Shown: one piece after another, positions 21,835 to 32,495 of the stretch
Layout of the letters: each line of letters begins with the position of its first letter
How positions within the stretch are numbered: position 1 is the stretch's first letter
Assembly: GCA_019009955.1 (NCBI GenBank)
Contig: CM032229.1
Span: 8,942,001-9,006,000, forward strand
Reading direction: 5' to 3'
Origin: Riptortus pedestris
Taxonomy: Eukaryota > Arthropoda > Insecta > Hemiptera > Alydidae
DNA length: 64,000 nucleotides
Program-made: the position numbers and the translations under genes
Notes under the pieces: model-generated
The model's input: only the letters and a program-made list of their open reading frames with translations
Told to the model about the DNA's origin: nothing
Databases searched by the model: none

Positions 21835-22900
21835 TATATATAACAAAAAGGAAGATGTGTCATTTGCGTTACTGTTTTTATCTTTCATATCCTTCATCAT
21901 TTAAATAATATATTTTATTTTCTTATGCGTCCTTTGAATCCAAAAAAAACAAAAGTAAGCTTTGTGCCTCCTAGGAATGCAAGTACATTTTTATTACTTG
22001 TGGCGTATTTTGGAACATTTATGGTAGTCATTTTTTTGTCAGTTGGCATCATAGGCCTTTAATTACTTTAATCAGAGTCTTTACGTAGTGAGTGATCACC
22101 TCGGTGTACAGCCCCTGTTAACCAAGAAGGGCCTGGATAGAGCAGTCTCCAGTAGACTTGTACCGCAGTAGGCCGTTCTGTACCCAGTTGAGAGTGTACG
22201 GCCAGTTCTCGCTGTCAGCCTGCCAGTAGATCTAAGTTAGTTAGCTCTATAATTAGAATGTATATATTGAATTATCTCACTTGTAAAGTTTTTACAAATC
22301 ATACACAATCCCGAACAACTGGCTCTTGTCACAAAGGATAATACTACAGTCACTTGTGAAAATTGGCATTTCTGTGGTTTCATAGGAAAAAAGAGCTAAA
22401 TTACTAAAATTGTACAGTTGAAGAGTGTTGAATACCATTTGGTACCTTGGTCTCCTTTTTTAATGTTGTTGACTTACAAGTAATGTTTAAAGCCTTTACA
22501 GATAATAATGTAGCGTAGATTCAATTTAACATTGTATAATTTAGAATACTTTTGGAATGCGGTAATCAGTTCCCCGTCCGTTTGCAAAAGGCGCTGAGAC
22601 TTATGTTCAACTTAAGATATATATAAAATAATGAACAGATTGTTGTTACTGTTCATTGCTGTCAGTGACTCCATAGAGATTCATTAAAAGTGAGTTGTGT
22701 GAAATGGGAGAGGAAGTAATATATCTTGTGGATGTTGGAGAGGGGAAGTGGTGGGGAGTGGCGGGGTGGGGGTATGATCCGGACGGATTGATAACGGAAG
22801 GATAGAGTTAGCCAAGGCTGTTATCTAAGCCAGCTCCTGAATGGACATGAGATGTCATGAATGGGCCCAACACTGATAACACGCCGTCTTTTCACACCTA
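21831..22900. other. Mixed sequence without a recognised gene
   Basis: No recognisable ORF or repeat match. A patch at about 22100-22240 has higher G+C and several CAGT words, which could be a retroelement leader, but no body is attached. G-rich sequence at 22730-22790 precedes the TC microsatellite. Confidence 0.35.
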
Positions 22901-22904
22901 TTTC

Positions 22905-22985
<81 letters not shown>

Positions 22986-23018
22986 CTCTCTCTCTTCTCT
23001 CTCTCTCTCTCTCTCTCG

Positions 23019-23049
<31 letters not shown>

Positions 23050-23120
23050 TCTCGCTCTCTCTCGCTCTCTCATCTCTCCCCTCTCATCGCTCGTCTCTCT
23101 CTCTCTCTCTCACTCCCTCG

Positions 23121-23153
<33 letters not shown>

Positions 23154-23160
23154 ATCTCTA

Positions 23161-23192
<32 letters not shown>
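22901..23192. repeat. Long (TC)n tract ending in (CA)n
   Basis: About 260 bases of (TC)n with scattered G, A and C interruptions, then about 15 CA units. Frames through it give Ser-Leu proteins of 130 residues; these are artefacts. Confidence 0.97.
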
Positions 23193-23195
<3 letters not shown>

Positions 23196-23519
23196 CGAGA
23201 GCTTTGGAGCCGTTTACATCAGAGGAAATTACCCCGCTTGCCTTCCATTTAGCTCTTGAATCAGACATCAGCCCGACAATGGATTGGAATTGTAAGGACT
23301 TAAAAATACACATGTCAGCAGCGTTTTATTACAATTGACCTATATTTTCGCCGTTCAAATATAATAATGGGATTTTGTTAATCATCGTTTATTAAAAATA
23401 TATAAATAAAAAAAATTATTTTAATATACAAATTAATCCTTCCAAAGACAAACATCATATCACCATTCCCGTAAAAGAAAAGTTATCAATAACATCAGTT
23501 TGGTATTGTGGCATTAAAC

Positions 23520-24060
23520 TACTGGAAATACAACAAACTCTCTTACATCAGATAGTAGAAAATTGATAATTTTAAATCCCCTCCGACTAAAAAAACCGAT
23601 GATTCTATCATTCAATATTTTATTAGAAGTAATAGAACAGTTATTATAAATGCGCATAGTAAAATGTGAAAATGCTGAATATTTACATTTAAAATTCTTC
23701 ATTTATGGATGAAGTCTCTGAAAGTTATTGCTGAAAGCAGTTGCTCGAACGCTTTGGTCACTTGCTAAGAAAAATATTTTTAATAAACTTACAACTGCTC
23801 AAAAAAAAAGAAATGTTTGAGGGTCATAGAAGTCAAATCTGCACTTGTGACATTAAAAGGTACGACTTTGTCCGACAAACACTGAGCGAAACAGACACGA
23901 ATATACTTGCGGGTCTTTATTTTTTGACTAGTATTCAAAAATTTATTAAAATTGTGGGGTAAAGGAGAAACGTAATCTTTTGAGCGCGTGATTAATAGTT
24001 AAAATAAGTTTTTTGTGGTTTAATAAATAGCGCATCTGAAAGGTCTTGATGAGAGTTTGG
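23520..24060. repeat. Direct duplication, copy 1
   Basis: Matches 24424-25000 over its length in the same orientation. Shared blocks include AGTAGAAAATTGATAATTTT, AATAGAACAGTTATTATAAA, TGCGCATAG, TGCTGAATATTTACATTTAA, and a run of more than 60 identical bases at about 23834-23900 (copy 2 at about 24748-24813). The copies differ mostly by short insertions and deletions. No gene product is recognised. Confidence 0.85.
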
Positions 24061-24283
24061 CCCTTTTTAATGTTTGGTTGATGACTTAATAGATTATTTT
24101 AACTGCGGTTCGTATACATGGGACACTCTCTCTCTATAGCGCATGTCAAAAAATGAAATAAAATATATGAATTAATATGAAAGAGTGAGAGAGAGAGTGG
24201 GAACAAAAGGAAGAAGTCCTTCGCCAAAGAGGCTAAAAACTAGAAATTACGAAGTCTAGAGATACCTTCCTAGTACTGTTATT

Positions 24284-24380
24284 ATTAGGCAGATTTCTCT
24301 ATTGTAAAACTTCACGTGGGAAATCTGCTTAGTTTAAGCTACCCCCTGCGTGACGCACTTTTTCAACTTTAGACGGCTTT
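24284..24380 (-). mobile_element. HT family 5'-end fragment
   Basis: Reverse-oriented terminus CACGTGGGAAATCTGCTTAG, then CTACCCCCTGCGTGACGC and CTTTTTCAAC, located between the two copies of the direct duplication. A second AGGCAGATTTCTC half-site lies at its left, so it may be a very short internally deleted copy. Confidence 0.65.
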
Positions 24381-24423
24381 GTCGTCTCCTGGATAAAGGT
24401 TATTAATTAAGGTAAAAACTTAA

Positions 24424-25000
24424 CTTAAATCAGACAGTAGAAAATTGATAATTTTAAATCCCCTAGAAATAATTAAATAATTTGACTCTATCATTCATAA
24501 AAGCAATTGTATTATTTAGAAGTAATAGAACAGTTATTATAAATGCGCATAGCAGAATGTAAAAATGTGAAAATGCTGAATATTTACATTTAATTCTTAT
24601 TTATGGATGAAGTCCTTCTAATATTGCTGAAAATGAACGCTTTGATCAATTACTAGGTAAGAAAAGATATTTGACATTTTATATATATAGCCTTACAATA
24701 CTGATTTCCCCTTCAAAAAAAAGAAATGTTCGCTAAGAAAGGTCATAGTCAAATCTGCACTTGTGACATTAAAAGGTACGACTTTGTCCGACAAACACTG
24801 AGCGAAACAGACATAATGTCATACTTGCGGGTTTTTATTCTCTATTTGACTCTCTCAACGTAAGAAATTATTAAAACAAGTTTTGGGGTAAAGGAGCTCA
24901 CGTAATCTATAAAAGTTAGCGCGTGATAAACGTTAAAATAAGTTTTTTGTGGTTAAGCGAATAAACCCCCCCTATCTTGATGAACGTCTATGGTGTTTTT
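24424..25000. repeat. Direct duplication, copy 2
   Basis: Second copy of the segment at 23520-24060. Compared with copy 1 it carries several short extra blocks, for example near 24470, 24500 and 24680, while the core from GTCAAATCTGCACTTGTGAC through CTGAGCGAAACAGACA is unchanged. Confidence 0.85.
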
Positions 25001-25420
25001 TGGCTATCTTTGGTTTTCGACTGTTACCAAATATTTTCACTTGGAATGCTGCCGTATGACAGTGTCACCACATGGTATGTCATGATACTTAATTGAAATG
25101 CTTTTTGATTATTAATATTTGTCTTAAAAGAATTATGAGAGTGAGAACAAATAGTCTTCCTTTCGAATTACAATTGGCTAAAAGCTTTGCAGAAATCACG
25201 AACCATATTTGAGCTAATGTGGATCGATGTACATTTGAATAACTCAAATATCGAAATTTGCGTCACGCAATTAGTACGACCTCAGTTGGGTATTAGCTAG
25301 ATTTCTTGGCTAATGAGGAAATACCGTAATGCAATTTTTGATATCCGAATTAGCCAGGATATTAACTGGAGGCCTCTCCACTTCAGGGAATGTCAAACCA
25401 CGCTCTAATTTGTGTATCTC

Positions 25421-26417
25421 CTAGAATGGTAGTGAACGTAAAAATTACGTATGATCTGGTTTGAACTGTTATCAAAGGGCCGTTAACGACCCCACCACCC
25501 CCATTCTTCAGCTATTAGCCCTCCAGACAGTTCGGAATTGACCTCCGCCAAGTGAACCTTACCACGCATCCAATACTATTTTTTGAAATAAAAACGACAC
25601 GTAATATTTACGTATCAATGCTATTAACCGCAACTTTTTGGCACGTAAAATTTACGTATCGCGACTAATAACCGGTATTTAAGCCATAACTTAGTTAATA
25701 TTATTCTCAATTTATTTTCTTCCAATTTATTTTTATATTCTAATTTATTTTCTCTTATTGTTTTTAACTTTTATTTTTGAATATAAAAAAGACAAAGATG
25801 TATAGAAAGAATATAAATAATCTGTTTATAGTTTCGGAAAAATGGAGAAAAAATATTCAATGGATGAAGAAATCAGAAATTTGTTGAAAGAACTCACCGA
25901 TGAGTCAGATGGGGAAAATGACAATTATGAAATAGGTGGATATGGATACGACAGCGATGATGACCCGGAGTATTCTCCAAGAGATGAAGGAGGTTGAGCC
26001 TTTAGAAATGATTGCGACACAGAGTGAGCTAGATAGCGATGATCGTGAGAACATTTTAGAAGACATCAAGGCAATCGAAGAAAGAGAACAAACACAGAGG
26101 ATAAAAACCTAAAACCTCTCAACCACACAATATTTACAGATCAGTCACAATAAATGTAGAAGGTGGGGTTGTGCTTGGTAAGAATGGAGCACACAACCTC
26201 CGGAACGTGTTTCGAACAAAGCGCCTGAGAGGAATGCCGTGCACATTATTAGATATTGACATAGATATAAGTTAAAGATAAGTGTATGTTTTAATAAAAT
26301 AAAAAAATTAGTCCCAAACATTAACAAATTTTGAATAATTTCACCAATTACCAGTTGCACACGTAAAATTTACGTATCAATACCATTAAGTGGGAAATAA
26401 TATCACTACCATTCTAG
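25421..26417 (+). mobile_element. Inverted-repeat DNA element of about 1 kb, possibly piggyBac-related
   Basis: The left end CTAGAATGGTAGTGA (25421) and the right end TCACTACCATTCTAG (26403-26417) are perfect 15-base inverted repeats. If the palindromic CTAG is a target duplication the inverted repeat is 11 bases; the sequence cannot separate the two. The 15-base palindrome ACGTAAWAWTTACGT occurs four times, at 25436, 25599, 25643 and 26361, near both ends, as transposase-binding sites often do. A short acidic ORF lies inside. The size and broken ORF indicate a non-autonomous derivative. Confidence 0.75.
25842..26113 (+). pseudogene. Acidic N-terminal fragment, piggyBac-transposase-like
   Basis: The ATG at 25842 opens a 51-codon frame (to TGA at 25995-25997) starting MEKKYSMDEEIRNLLKELTD and containing GYDSDDDPEYSP. 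A +1 shift near the TGA continues with a second acidic stretch (EVEPLEMIATQSELDSDD) to TAA at about 26113. An acidic leader with a DDPEY/DDPDY-type box is common at the N-terminus of piggyBac-family transposases; that is the only basis for the link. The catalytic core is absent, and the TTAA target site of classical piggyBac elements is not seen at the ends. Confidence 0.4.
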
Positions 26418-26490
26418 GGTTATATGCTAATGGCGTATTTAGGTAACATACTTGCGGGTGGCCTCCTGATGATCGGTGAGTACCTCCACT

Positions 26491-26493
<3 letters not shown>

Positions 26494-26543
<50 letters not shown>
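26494..26543. repeat. (TA)n microsatellite
   Basis: About 25 TA units, directly at the 3' side of the truncated Jockey-like copy that follows. Confidence 0.95.
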
Positions 26544-26544
<1 letters not shown>

Positions 26545-26547
<3 letters not shown>

Positions 26548-27229
26548 CCTGAGACTCAGCTAATGAGAGTGAAGAAAGACTATCCTAAGAGACCTAAAAC
26601 TATCCTTACAACTATCTAACCTAAAACTAAACCTAAAGACTAACCTAAGATAGAAAAGAAAGTGCTTCTGGGCACCAGGTTTGTACTGAGGGGCTCCTTT
26701 CTCTATATCAGGGATATATTTTAAGGAGGGGATGAGGAGAGGGTGTAGGATTGTTTATTTTTCATTTTTGTGAACTTTGAGGGTAGCTGGTATACCCCGT
26801 GGGATTAGAGGGTCAAGGAAAGAAGGAGAAAAGAGGAAAAGAGATAGGAGAAGAGGAGATGAGAAAACGAAAGGAAAGGTGGCCAATTGGCCGTATATTT
26901 AGGTTTTTATTTTTGTTTATGTTTTATTTACATTTTGTACAGTATTTACATTTTTATTTACATATTTACAGTTGTTATGGTGGTTCTGCAAGTTCTATGA
27001 CGTTGACCTGTTGTACGCCGCCTTTCCCTTGCCAGTTCTGTGGCAGTGGTGGGGGAATGAGTGTATTGTAGACGGGGTTGGGTAAGGCTAGGGCAGCGTC
27101 AAAGAACTTTACATGCCTCTTCTTGATCGTCTGCGCCACGGTGTCCAGATTGAGGGTTTCTCTTATTTGGGTTTGGGGCTTATTGGATAGGGAGGTGTTT
27201 CTGACAATCTTACGGATTACCCCGTTTTG

Positions 27230-27232
<3 letters not shown>
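26545..27232 (-). mobile_element. Jockey-like LINE, 3' fragment (second copy)
   Basis: Nearly identical to 15790-16437: the 3' UTR blocks TAACCTAAGATAGAAAAGAA, GGGCACCAGGTTTG and TACCCCGTGGGATTAGAGGG, followed by the ORF2 C-terminal end (PPLPQNWQGKGG and KKRHVKFFDAALALPNP on the minus strand). It is truncated at 27232, where a (TA)n tract takes over in place of the CCGTTTTGGAAGG seen in copy 1. It has no poly(A) tail; the 3' side instead carries a short extra sequence and (TA)n. Confidence 0.88.

Positions 27233-27320
<88 letters not shown>
27233..27320. repeat. (TA)n microsatellite at a junction of two elements
   Basis: About 88 bases of (TA)n with one TT interruption. Its left side is the broken LINE copy and its right side the 3' portion of an HT element. 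Confidence 0.95.
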
Positions 27321-27323
<3 letters not shown>

Positions 27324-27445
27324 TATCATTTTGAAGAGACGTAATTTTTCTTCATCTTCAAGCAGGATCGATGAATATTCGAGAAAATCTATCGAATATA
27401 CGTTAATGAGTGAAACCTCAATAGCAGATTTCCCTTAGCAGACAA
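27321..27445 (+). mobile_element. HT family 3'-end fragment
   Basis: After (TA)n: TTTTGAAGAGACGTAATTTT, AGCAGGATCGATGAATATTC, then GAAACCTCAATAGCAGATTT and CCCTTAGCAG, the 3' region of the HT family, with the palindrome shortened. Confidence 0.6.
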
Positions 27446-27789
27446 ACGTGCTAGAAAGGTATAGGAGACAAGATTAGCCCAGCCTAACAGAGAAGTATTG
27501 CGGATAGGGTATACGTGGAGCGCCGTCCAGTAATTGGGCCCCGATGGACCACCATGGAAGTCTGCCATGGACCTTGTTAGCACCCTCCCTCAAACACCTA
27601 CAATTATATACCATTTCTCTCTCACATACTACATTTAGAATTTCTTCTCTCTTGTCCCAACTATTTTTTAATTCCCCTGCTGGAGAGTAGAAACTCTTAG
27701 CAGATTTTACTCACAGGAAATCAGCTACTATGATTGCCCTTATGACTCAATATTATATATACATATATTACATTTGATACATATGAAAT

Positions 27790-28115
27790 ACACTTTCATA
27801 AAACCAGCAGTATATATACCGCAGAATTGCATGCCATACTTTTGGGACTGTCACAAATTCAGACTGCAACAAGTGTCATTGCAATGTAGAATCATATTCA
27901 TTAAGTTGTTTACTTTCCTTCATAAACATTTAGAACACTTCCTTAATTATTCAAATTCTAGAACATATTGCAAAACTAGAGACAAACGTGGCAATGATGT
28001 GGGTTCCAGGACATGATAACTTAGGATGTACAAATGACGTGGAAGAACTTGCAAACATGGATCCCAGAGAAAATCTTCTCACTTCAACTTATTGACCCTG
28101 TTATGTTTATATTTT
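27790..28115 (+). pseudogene. LINE RNase H domain remnant (5' part of an interrupted element)
   Basis: Plus-strand frames contain IYTAELHAILLGLS (27815 on), the conserved TAELxAI box of retroelement RNase H, and in another frame VAMMWVPGHDNLGCTNDVEE (27988-28050), which fits the WxPGHxxIxGNExAD box. At least one frameshift and two stops separate them. The domain degrades the RNA strand of RNA-DNA hybrids during retrotransposition. The element continues after the HT insertion, at 29084. Confidence 0.7.
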
Positions 28116-28908
28116 AAAAAGTCCGTCACGCAGGGGCTGCGTAAACTAAGCAGATTTCCCATGCGAAGGTTAACAATAGATAAATATACATACAGGTAAC
28201 ACCGTGAATGCTCAGTAAATGTACTACACAAGGTAATAATCTCCACAACGGAAAGTGGCTGAATTGTAAGCGAACAAGCCAGCCAGCATCGTAACGCTGC
28301 ATAGGTGGTAGACCGGAAAGCCAAACAATTAATTAAATATATCTGAAAATAACATATTAATTTTTTGAAAACAATTTACTAAAGCTAATGCTGTAAATTG
28401 TAATGAATCAGAATCAGTTTTATCTCAATCACTCAAATTTTAGTAATCCAAAAACAGAATAAGGGGGGGGGACGTATTTGCATCAGAACGTATTTGCATA
28501 TATCTCAAAAAGTAAAAGTTCAATGAAAACAATATTTGGTATTTAGGCTTTAAGTAATATGTTTTATTATATAACAGAGCATTGTGTATGTAACACTAGT
28601 AAAAGTGGGGGTTTACAAAAGACTGAAAACCGAAAAATTAAAATATATCGGTTAATACTCAAGATAGAGAATAATGTATATAACAATATTTATAGTACAT
28701 GTAATTTGCAATATGATTGACTTTATACACTTTTTCGATCCGAGTTATAGTAACAGAGATATTTTTCGAATTTTCAAATTCTCCTCCTCTAAACCACCCA
28801 TCCCGCTGGACCAATTTCAGCCGTTTACGAACTAGATCTATCTTTTTACATAAAACGACAAAATATCGAGTTTGGTAACGATCAAACCAAAATTGCGACC
28901 GGTAACAG

Positions 28909-28958
<50 letters not shown>

Positions 28959-29083
28959 TTTTGAATGGACCTCATTTTCTTCATCTACTAGGTAGGATCG
29001 ATAGACATTTTCAGAAAAATTCCGAAAATTCCGTCACGAGTATGACCTCAATAGCTGAATCCCTTAAGGGAAATCTGCTAAAA
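28116..29083 (+). mobile_element. HT family copy, long form, inserted in a LINE remnant
   Basis: The 5' end TTAAAAAGTCCGTCACGCAG at 28114 is followed by GGGCTGCGTAAACTAAGCAG. Family blocks resume at about 28485 (TTTGCATATATCTCAAAAAG), then TCGGTTAATACTCAAGATAG, the (TA)n at 28914-28953, CAGTTTTGAATGGACCTCAT and GGTAGGATCGATAGAC, with the palindromic 3' end at about 29052-29078. About 300 bases at 28175-28470 are not found in the short copies: either a second insertion or a longer subfamily. Frames inside it are not genes. Confidence 0.8.
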
Positions 29084-29430
29084 TACTACAGACAACATTT
29101 AACGAATGCTGAAAATGTTGACATTGAATACCAGATTGCGAACCATCTGCATGAAATAGACGAAATAAAGTTGTATTGCTGACAAGACTTGGGATAGACC
29201 ACTCACATTTAACGCACTCATAGCTGATGACGAGAACAGAAAGACCTTTCTGCAGAACATGCCATCTACCATTAACCATTAAACACATACCGACTAACTG
29301 CAGGAACATTGAATACTTAGAGACTCCACATAATATTTACAAACTTCTTACTGACAGGAATACACACGTTGGCAGTATACTTAATCATAATAAAAAAATC
29401 GATTTGGTCAAAAAAAAATAAACTTTGCCA
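29084..29430 (+). pseudogene. LINE C-terminal zinc-knuckle region (3' part of an interrupted element)
   Basis: The frame reads LLTRLGIDHSHLTHS, TAG, LMTRTERPFCRTCHLPLTIK, then HIPTNCRN and on to an LVKKK end at 29421. LLTRLRIGHxxLTHSYL followed by C-x2-C-x8-H-x4-C is characteristic of the end of Jockey/I-type ORF2. One stop replaces a residue between THS and LMT. Together with the RNase H remnant at 27790 this forms one element split by the HT copy. Confidence 0.75.
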
Positions 29431-31261
29431 CTTTTGGATTTCGATTTAGTAAGTATTTTAGTACAATTTTGAATATATAAGTTTAACTATAATTAGATTT
29501 GATTATAATTTAACTTGGTTTGATTAAAAACGACGTGCTAATACGTTTTTAGCCAATTATAAGGTCGATTAATAGTTATAAGAACTAATATATTATACAA
29601 TGTATTTCATATTTCATAATATAATTTTTTTAATGGGATTGATGTCTAAACAACCCCATGAGAAGGAGTGGTGGATTCAATACGGGTCCCGGATGAAATA
29701 AATGATTATCTGAAGAAATTATTATTTTTCTTACCTTAAGGCTCCAAAAACATTCATAAATAATAAATGGCAAGTGTATAAATCTACTGAACATACATAT
29801 AATAGTTCCGTTTTACTCAAAAGTAAAAAACTGTTGTCAGTTTTGAATGTTTTCTATTTATAACATATCTCTTGTTATTTTCTTTACTAATTTTTATGAT
29901 TTATAAGTATATGCTTAATTTGCACTGTCAAATTTCGTTTTCTTATCTCATTTATATGTATACATATTTAATTTCAATTCAATTCAAATAATATCTATAT
30001 AGAGTATATTATAACAGATCAAGAAAAGTTGCCTAGACAATTTCTATTAACCTATAAAAATAGAAGATATCTAGACTATTGTTATCCATTGTGTGTATTT
30101 TATTTTAAAAAAATAAATTAAAAATCTATTTAAAAAATATAGAAAATATTTAAAGAAAAAGTCATTTGTTAACACTGACAACAAAATTTATAAATATGGA
30201 AGATGACAATTATAACACATTTACTATGCTTTTGTAGTACAATATACATTGACTAGGTACTGAAAAATAATATACAAATGCCCATTATGAATTACTATTG
30301 ATATATAAATATATAGACAGGCTTGTAAAGGTTGTCTATTATTATTAAGGTAAATTTTAACTTTCAAGCTGTTTGCCGGATGTTGTAAACATTTATAATT
30401 GTATTTAAATTTCGTAAGTTAAGTGAGCAAGTAAGGTTTGTTTCCTTGTGAGTTTCCCTCATAGAAACATATTCATCCCTCTTGTTTTTAGATTATTTAT
30501 TAAAATATAATGTTATTAAAGTATACCTTGAATATTTGTTTCTCCTGAACGGCTTATTGGATAATACTTATTAATGACTTACAGAAATGTTCTCTTGATG
30601 CTCTAAGCCCTACTATAGTTTTGTATATATAAATATTAATAGATATCACTAACCCAACATAAATATGAACAAAACTGAGCTAAAGTAAGAAAATGATACC
30701 ACTCGGCTAAAACAAATCTTCTTTATATACTTTGCTCGACAATTGTAATCCAGAATAATTATTTCTTGAGAACAGCTATAGTTAAAATCCAGAGGGCTAA
30801 AAACCTTCCCCTAGGCAAGTTCTGCCGAGACTGATAGAAACAATAATTAATCGCGTTATTTGTACTTCAGTAAAGAGCCACTTACATTCATCCAATTTTC
30901 TCTTTGAGTACCTCAATAACTAAAAATAATCTCCAGGTATTCATTTTAATTCATATTTTCATAAGCTTCTTCATATAGGGATTGAATAGAGATTTTTTGG
31001 TGAGAAAAGATGATTCGTGGATGGGACTTGTACTTAGATGATGCAGCACCTGGATGTTTTAACAACTGCCACATTTTAATGTTTTAATAAGCTCCAATAA
31101 GAAATAAATAATCATTCGCCCGAAAAAAAATTATGTCTACGAAGAGTGTCCAGAACATAAAAATTCCAATCAAAATGAGGGCTTTCCTTAATTTCAGTTG
31201 TAGCCAAAAACCTTTTTCCCACGGTCATAAATCGTTGTAAATATAGTAAATTGTCATTTCC
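29431..31261. other. Very AT-rich stretch, no feature seen
   Basis: No gene, RNA or clear repeat is visible. ORFs are short. Composition is close to pure A+T with a few TTTAAA and ATATAT runs. Confidence 0.5.
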
Positions 31262-31545
31262 TTCAAATGCAGATCAATTATGGTAGTACTGTTAACCATG
31301 ATCGGTAGTTGGTTATCATCTGATGAGAGACCAATAGGATGAAACGCTGTCCAAGCCTAAAGGGCTCATTAGATTCAAAGCTTAGCCTATTATTATAGAG
31401 GCTAGAACTAATGATGATGTAATTAATTACTGGCAGAGTATAATATGATAGGGCTGTTAGTGTTGAGGGTTCGAATCCCAATTTAGCCTCATAATAGTCC
31501 CTTCTCAAATTGCATTCCAACAACTGCAATATCCAAACATCTTTT
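31262..31545 (+). mobile_element. SINE-B copy (tRNA-like box plus hammerhead-like motif)
   Basis: Almost identical, in reverse complement, to 39662-39935. It contains GAGGGTTCGAATCCC (31464-31478), a clear pol III B box and T-arm, with ACTGGCAGAGT about 30 bases upstream resembling an A box. It also contains a hammerhead-like motif near its 5' side. GAGGCTA (31398-31404) and TAGCCTC (31484-31490) can pair, as a tRNA acceptor stem would, but the enclosed length (93 bases) and arms do not fold like a normal tRNA. An 82-83-codon frame runs along it in both copies because the repeat is conserved, not because it is a gene. Confidence 0.75.
31298..31345 (+). ncRNA. Hammerhead-ribozyme-like motif in SINE-B
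   Basis: A hairpin ATGAT(31298-31302)...ATCAT(31315-31319) leads straight into CTGATGA (31320-31326), then GAGACC-AATA-GGAT, then GAAAC (31341-31345). Order and spacing match hammerhead stem I, CUGAUGA, stem II, GAAA; the stem II pairing is imperfect (CC-GG plus a G-T). The copy at 39904-39857 on the minus strand has the same sequence. No classic GUC or NUH cleavage triplet is obvious just 5' of stem I, so it may be inactive. Confidence 0.45.
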
Positions 31546-32340
31546 CCCCAAACTCTATTCTCTCTAGAATACTACTGTTTTTCATGTACATCTTTGTCCA
31601 TAATTTTCTTTAATTAATTATTTGTTTACAAACTACAAGGTATTCAGCTATTGCCACCAATTTTTTTTTTCAGTTGTCCACCGAATCAAGTTGATATCAA
31701 AATGAGGTCTGTGCTAATTTATATATAAACATAATTTGTCTGCTAACGCGTTGGACATGAAAAATGTATTATTTCTAGTAAATAATTTATTTCTTACTAA
31801 AACTATAGATCAAGTGAGTTAAGTATCAATATCAAAACTGGAAGAGTTATGGCTTGACAAAAAACTGAAATATAAAATGATAAATGTGTTAGTTAAAATT
31901 AATGAAATTTTTGATAATTTAGTACCCTATGCAGCTTTTTTCACCGACTTTTCTAAGTATTATATGAACAGTTAAGTTTCAAATAAGATTTTAAACTGAA
32001 TGCTCTCATCATAAAGGTTTTTTGTGCTTTTTGTTATAGGAGAGAGTTAGTACAGCTAATTATATGAGATTTATGGTTTTCCTTTGAGGAGAAAACATTA
32101 TCTCCGAAACCCAAGGTTCTTAGCACATTAGCAGCCTCATTGTTTTGTTATCCTAATTGAGGAAATTGTTGAAAAGTGTCTCATAACATTCAAACCTCAA
32201 ACCATTACTCGCTTCAGTCATGATTCATTCCTAGTAGAGCTAACTCTTAAATTAACAGTTCTTCGAAAGGATTGATTTGTTCCAAGTTTTCCTGTCATGC
32301 TAAACATACTAATGCAGCATAATACATTGACACAAAAAAA
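31546..32340. other. AT-rich stretch, no gene
   Basis: No gene is visible. ATCAAAATGAGGTCTGTG at about 31697-31714 followed by TTTATATATAAACATAATTTG resembles a reversed scrap of the HT 3' region. The rest is unremarkable. Confidence 0.4.
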
Positions 32341-32495
32341 TATCGCTTACAAAGATATTTTCAATGAAGGTATTCCTCATAAGCATATCTCTCAAAAATA
32401 AATCCGCCATAAAAGATATTCCTTATAAACATATAAAATAAAAATATACCATATACCATAAATATACGTAATATCATAAAGACATCTCTGTTCTC

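Noticed and set aside
22857..23259. Ser-Leu-rich 131-132-codon frames
   Set aside because: They are (TC)n microsatellite translation.
31398..31490. tRNA gene suggested by GAGGCTA/TAGCCTC pairing and the B box
   Set aside because: The enclosed 93 bases give no proper D or anticodon arm, and a second copy lies in a SINE-like repeat, so I treat it as tRNA-derived, not as a tRNA gene.
31278..31529. 82-83-codon frame found at two loci (31278 minus and 39679 plus)
   Set aside because: It lies wholly within the SINE-B repeat, across its B box; duplication of the repeat explains the matching proteins.
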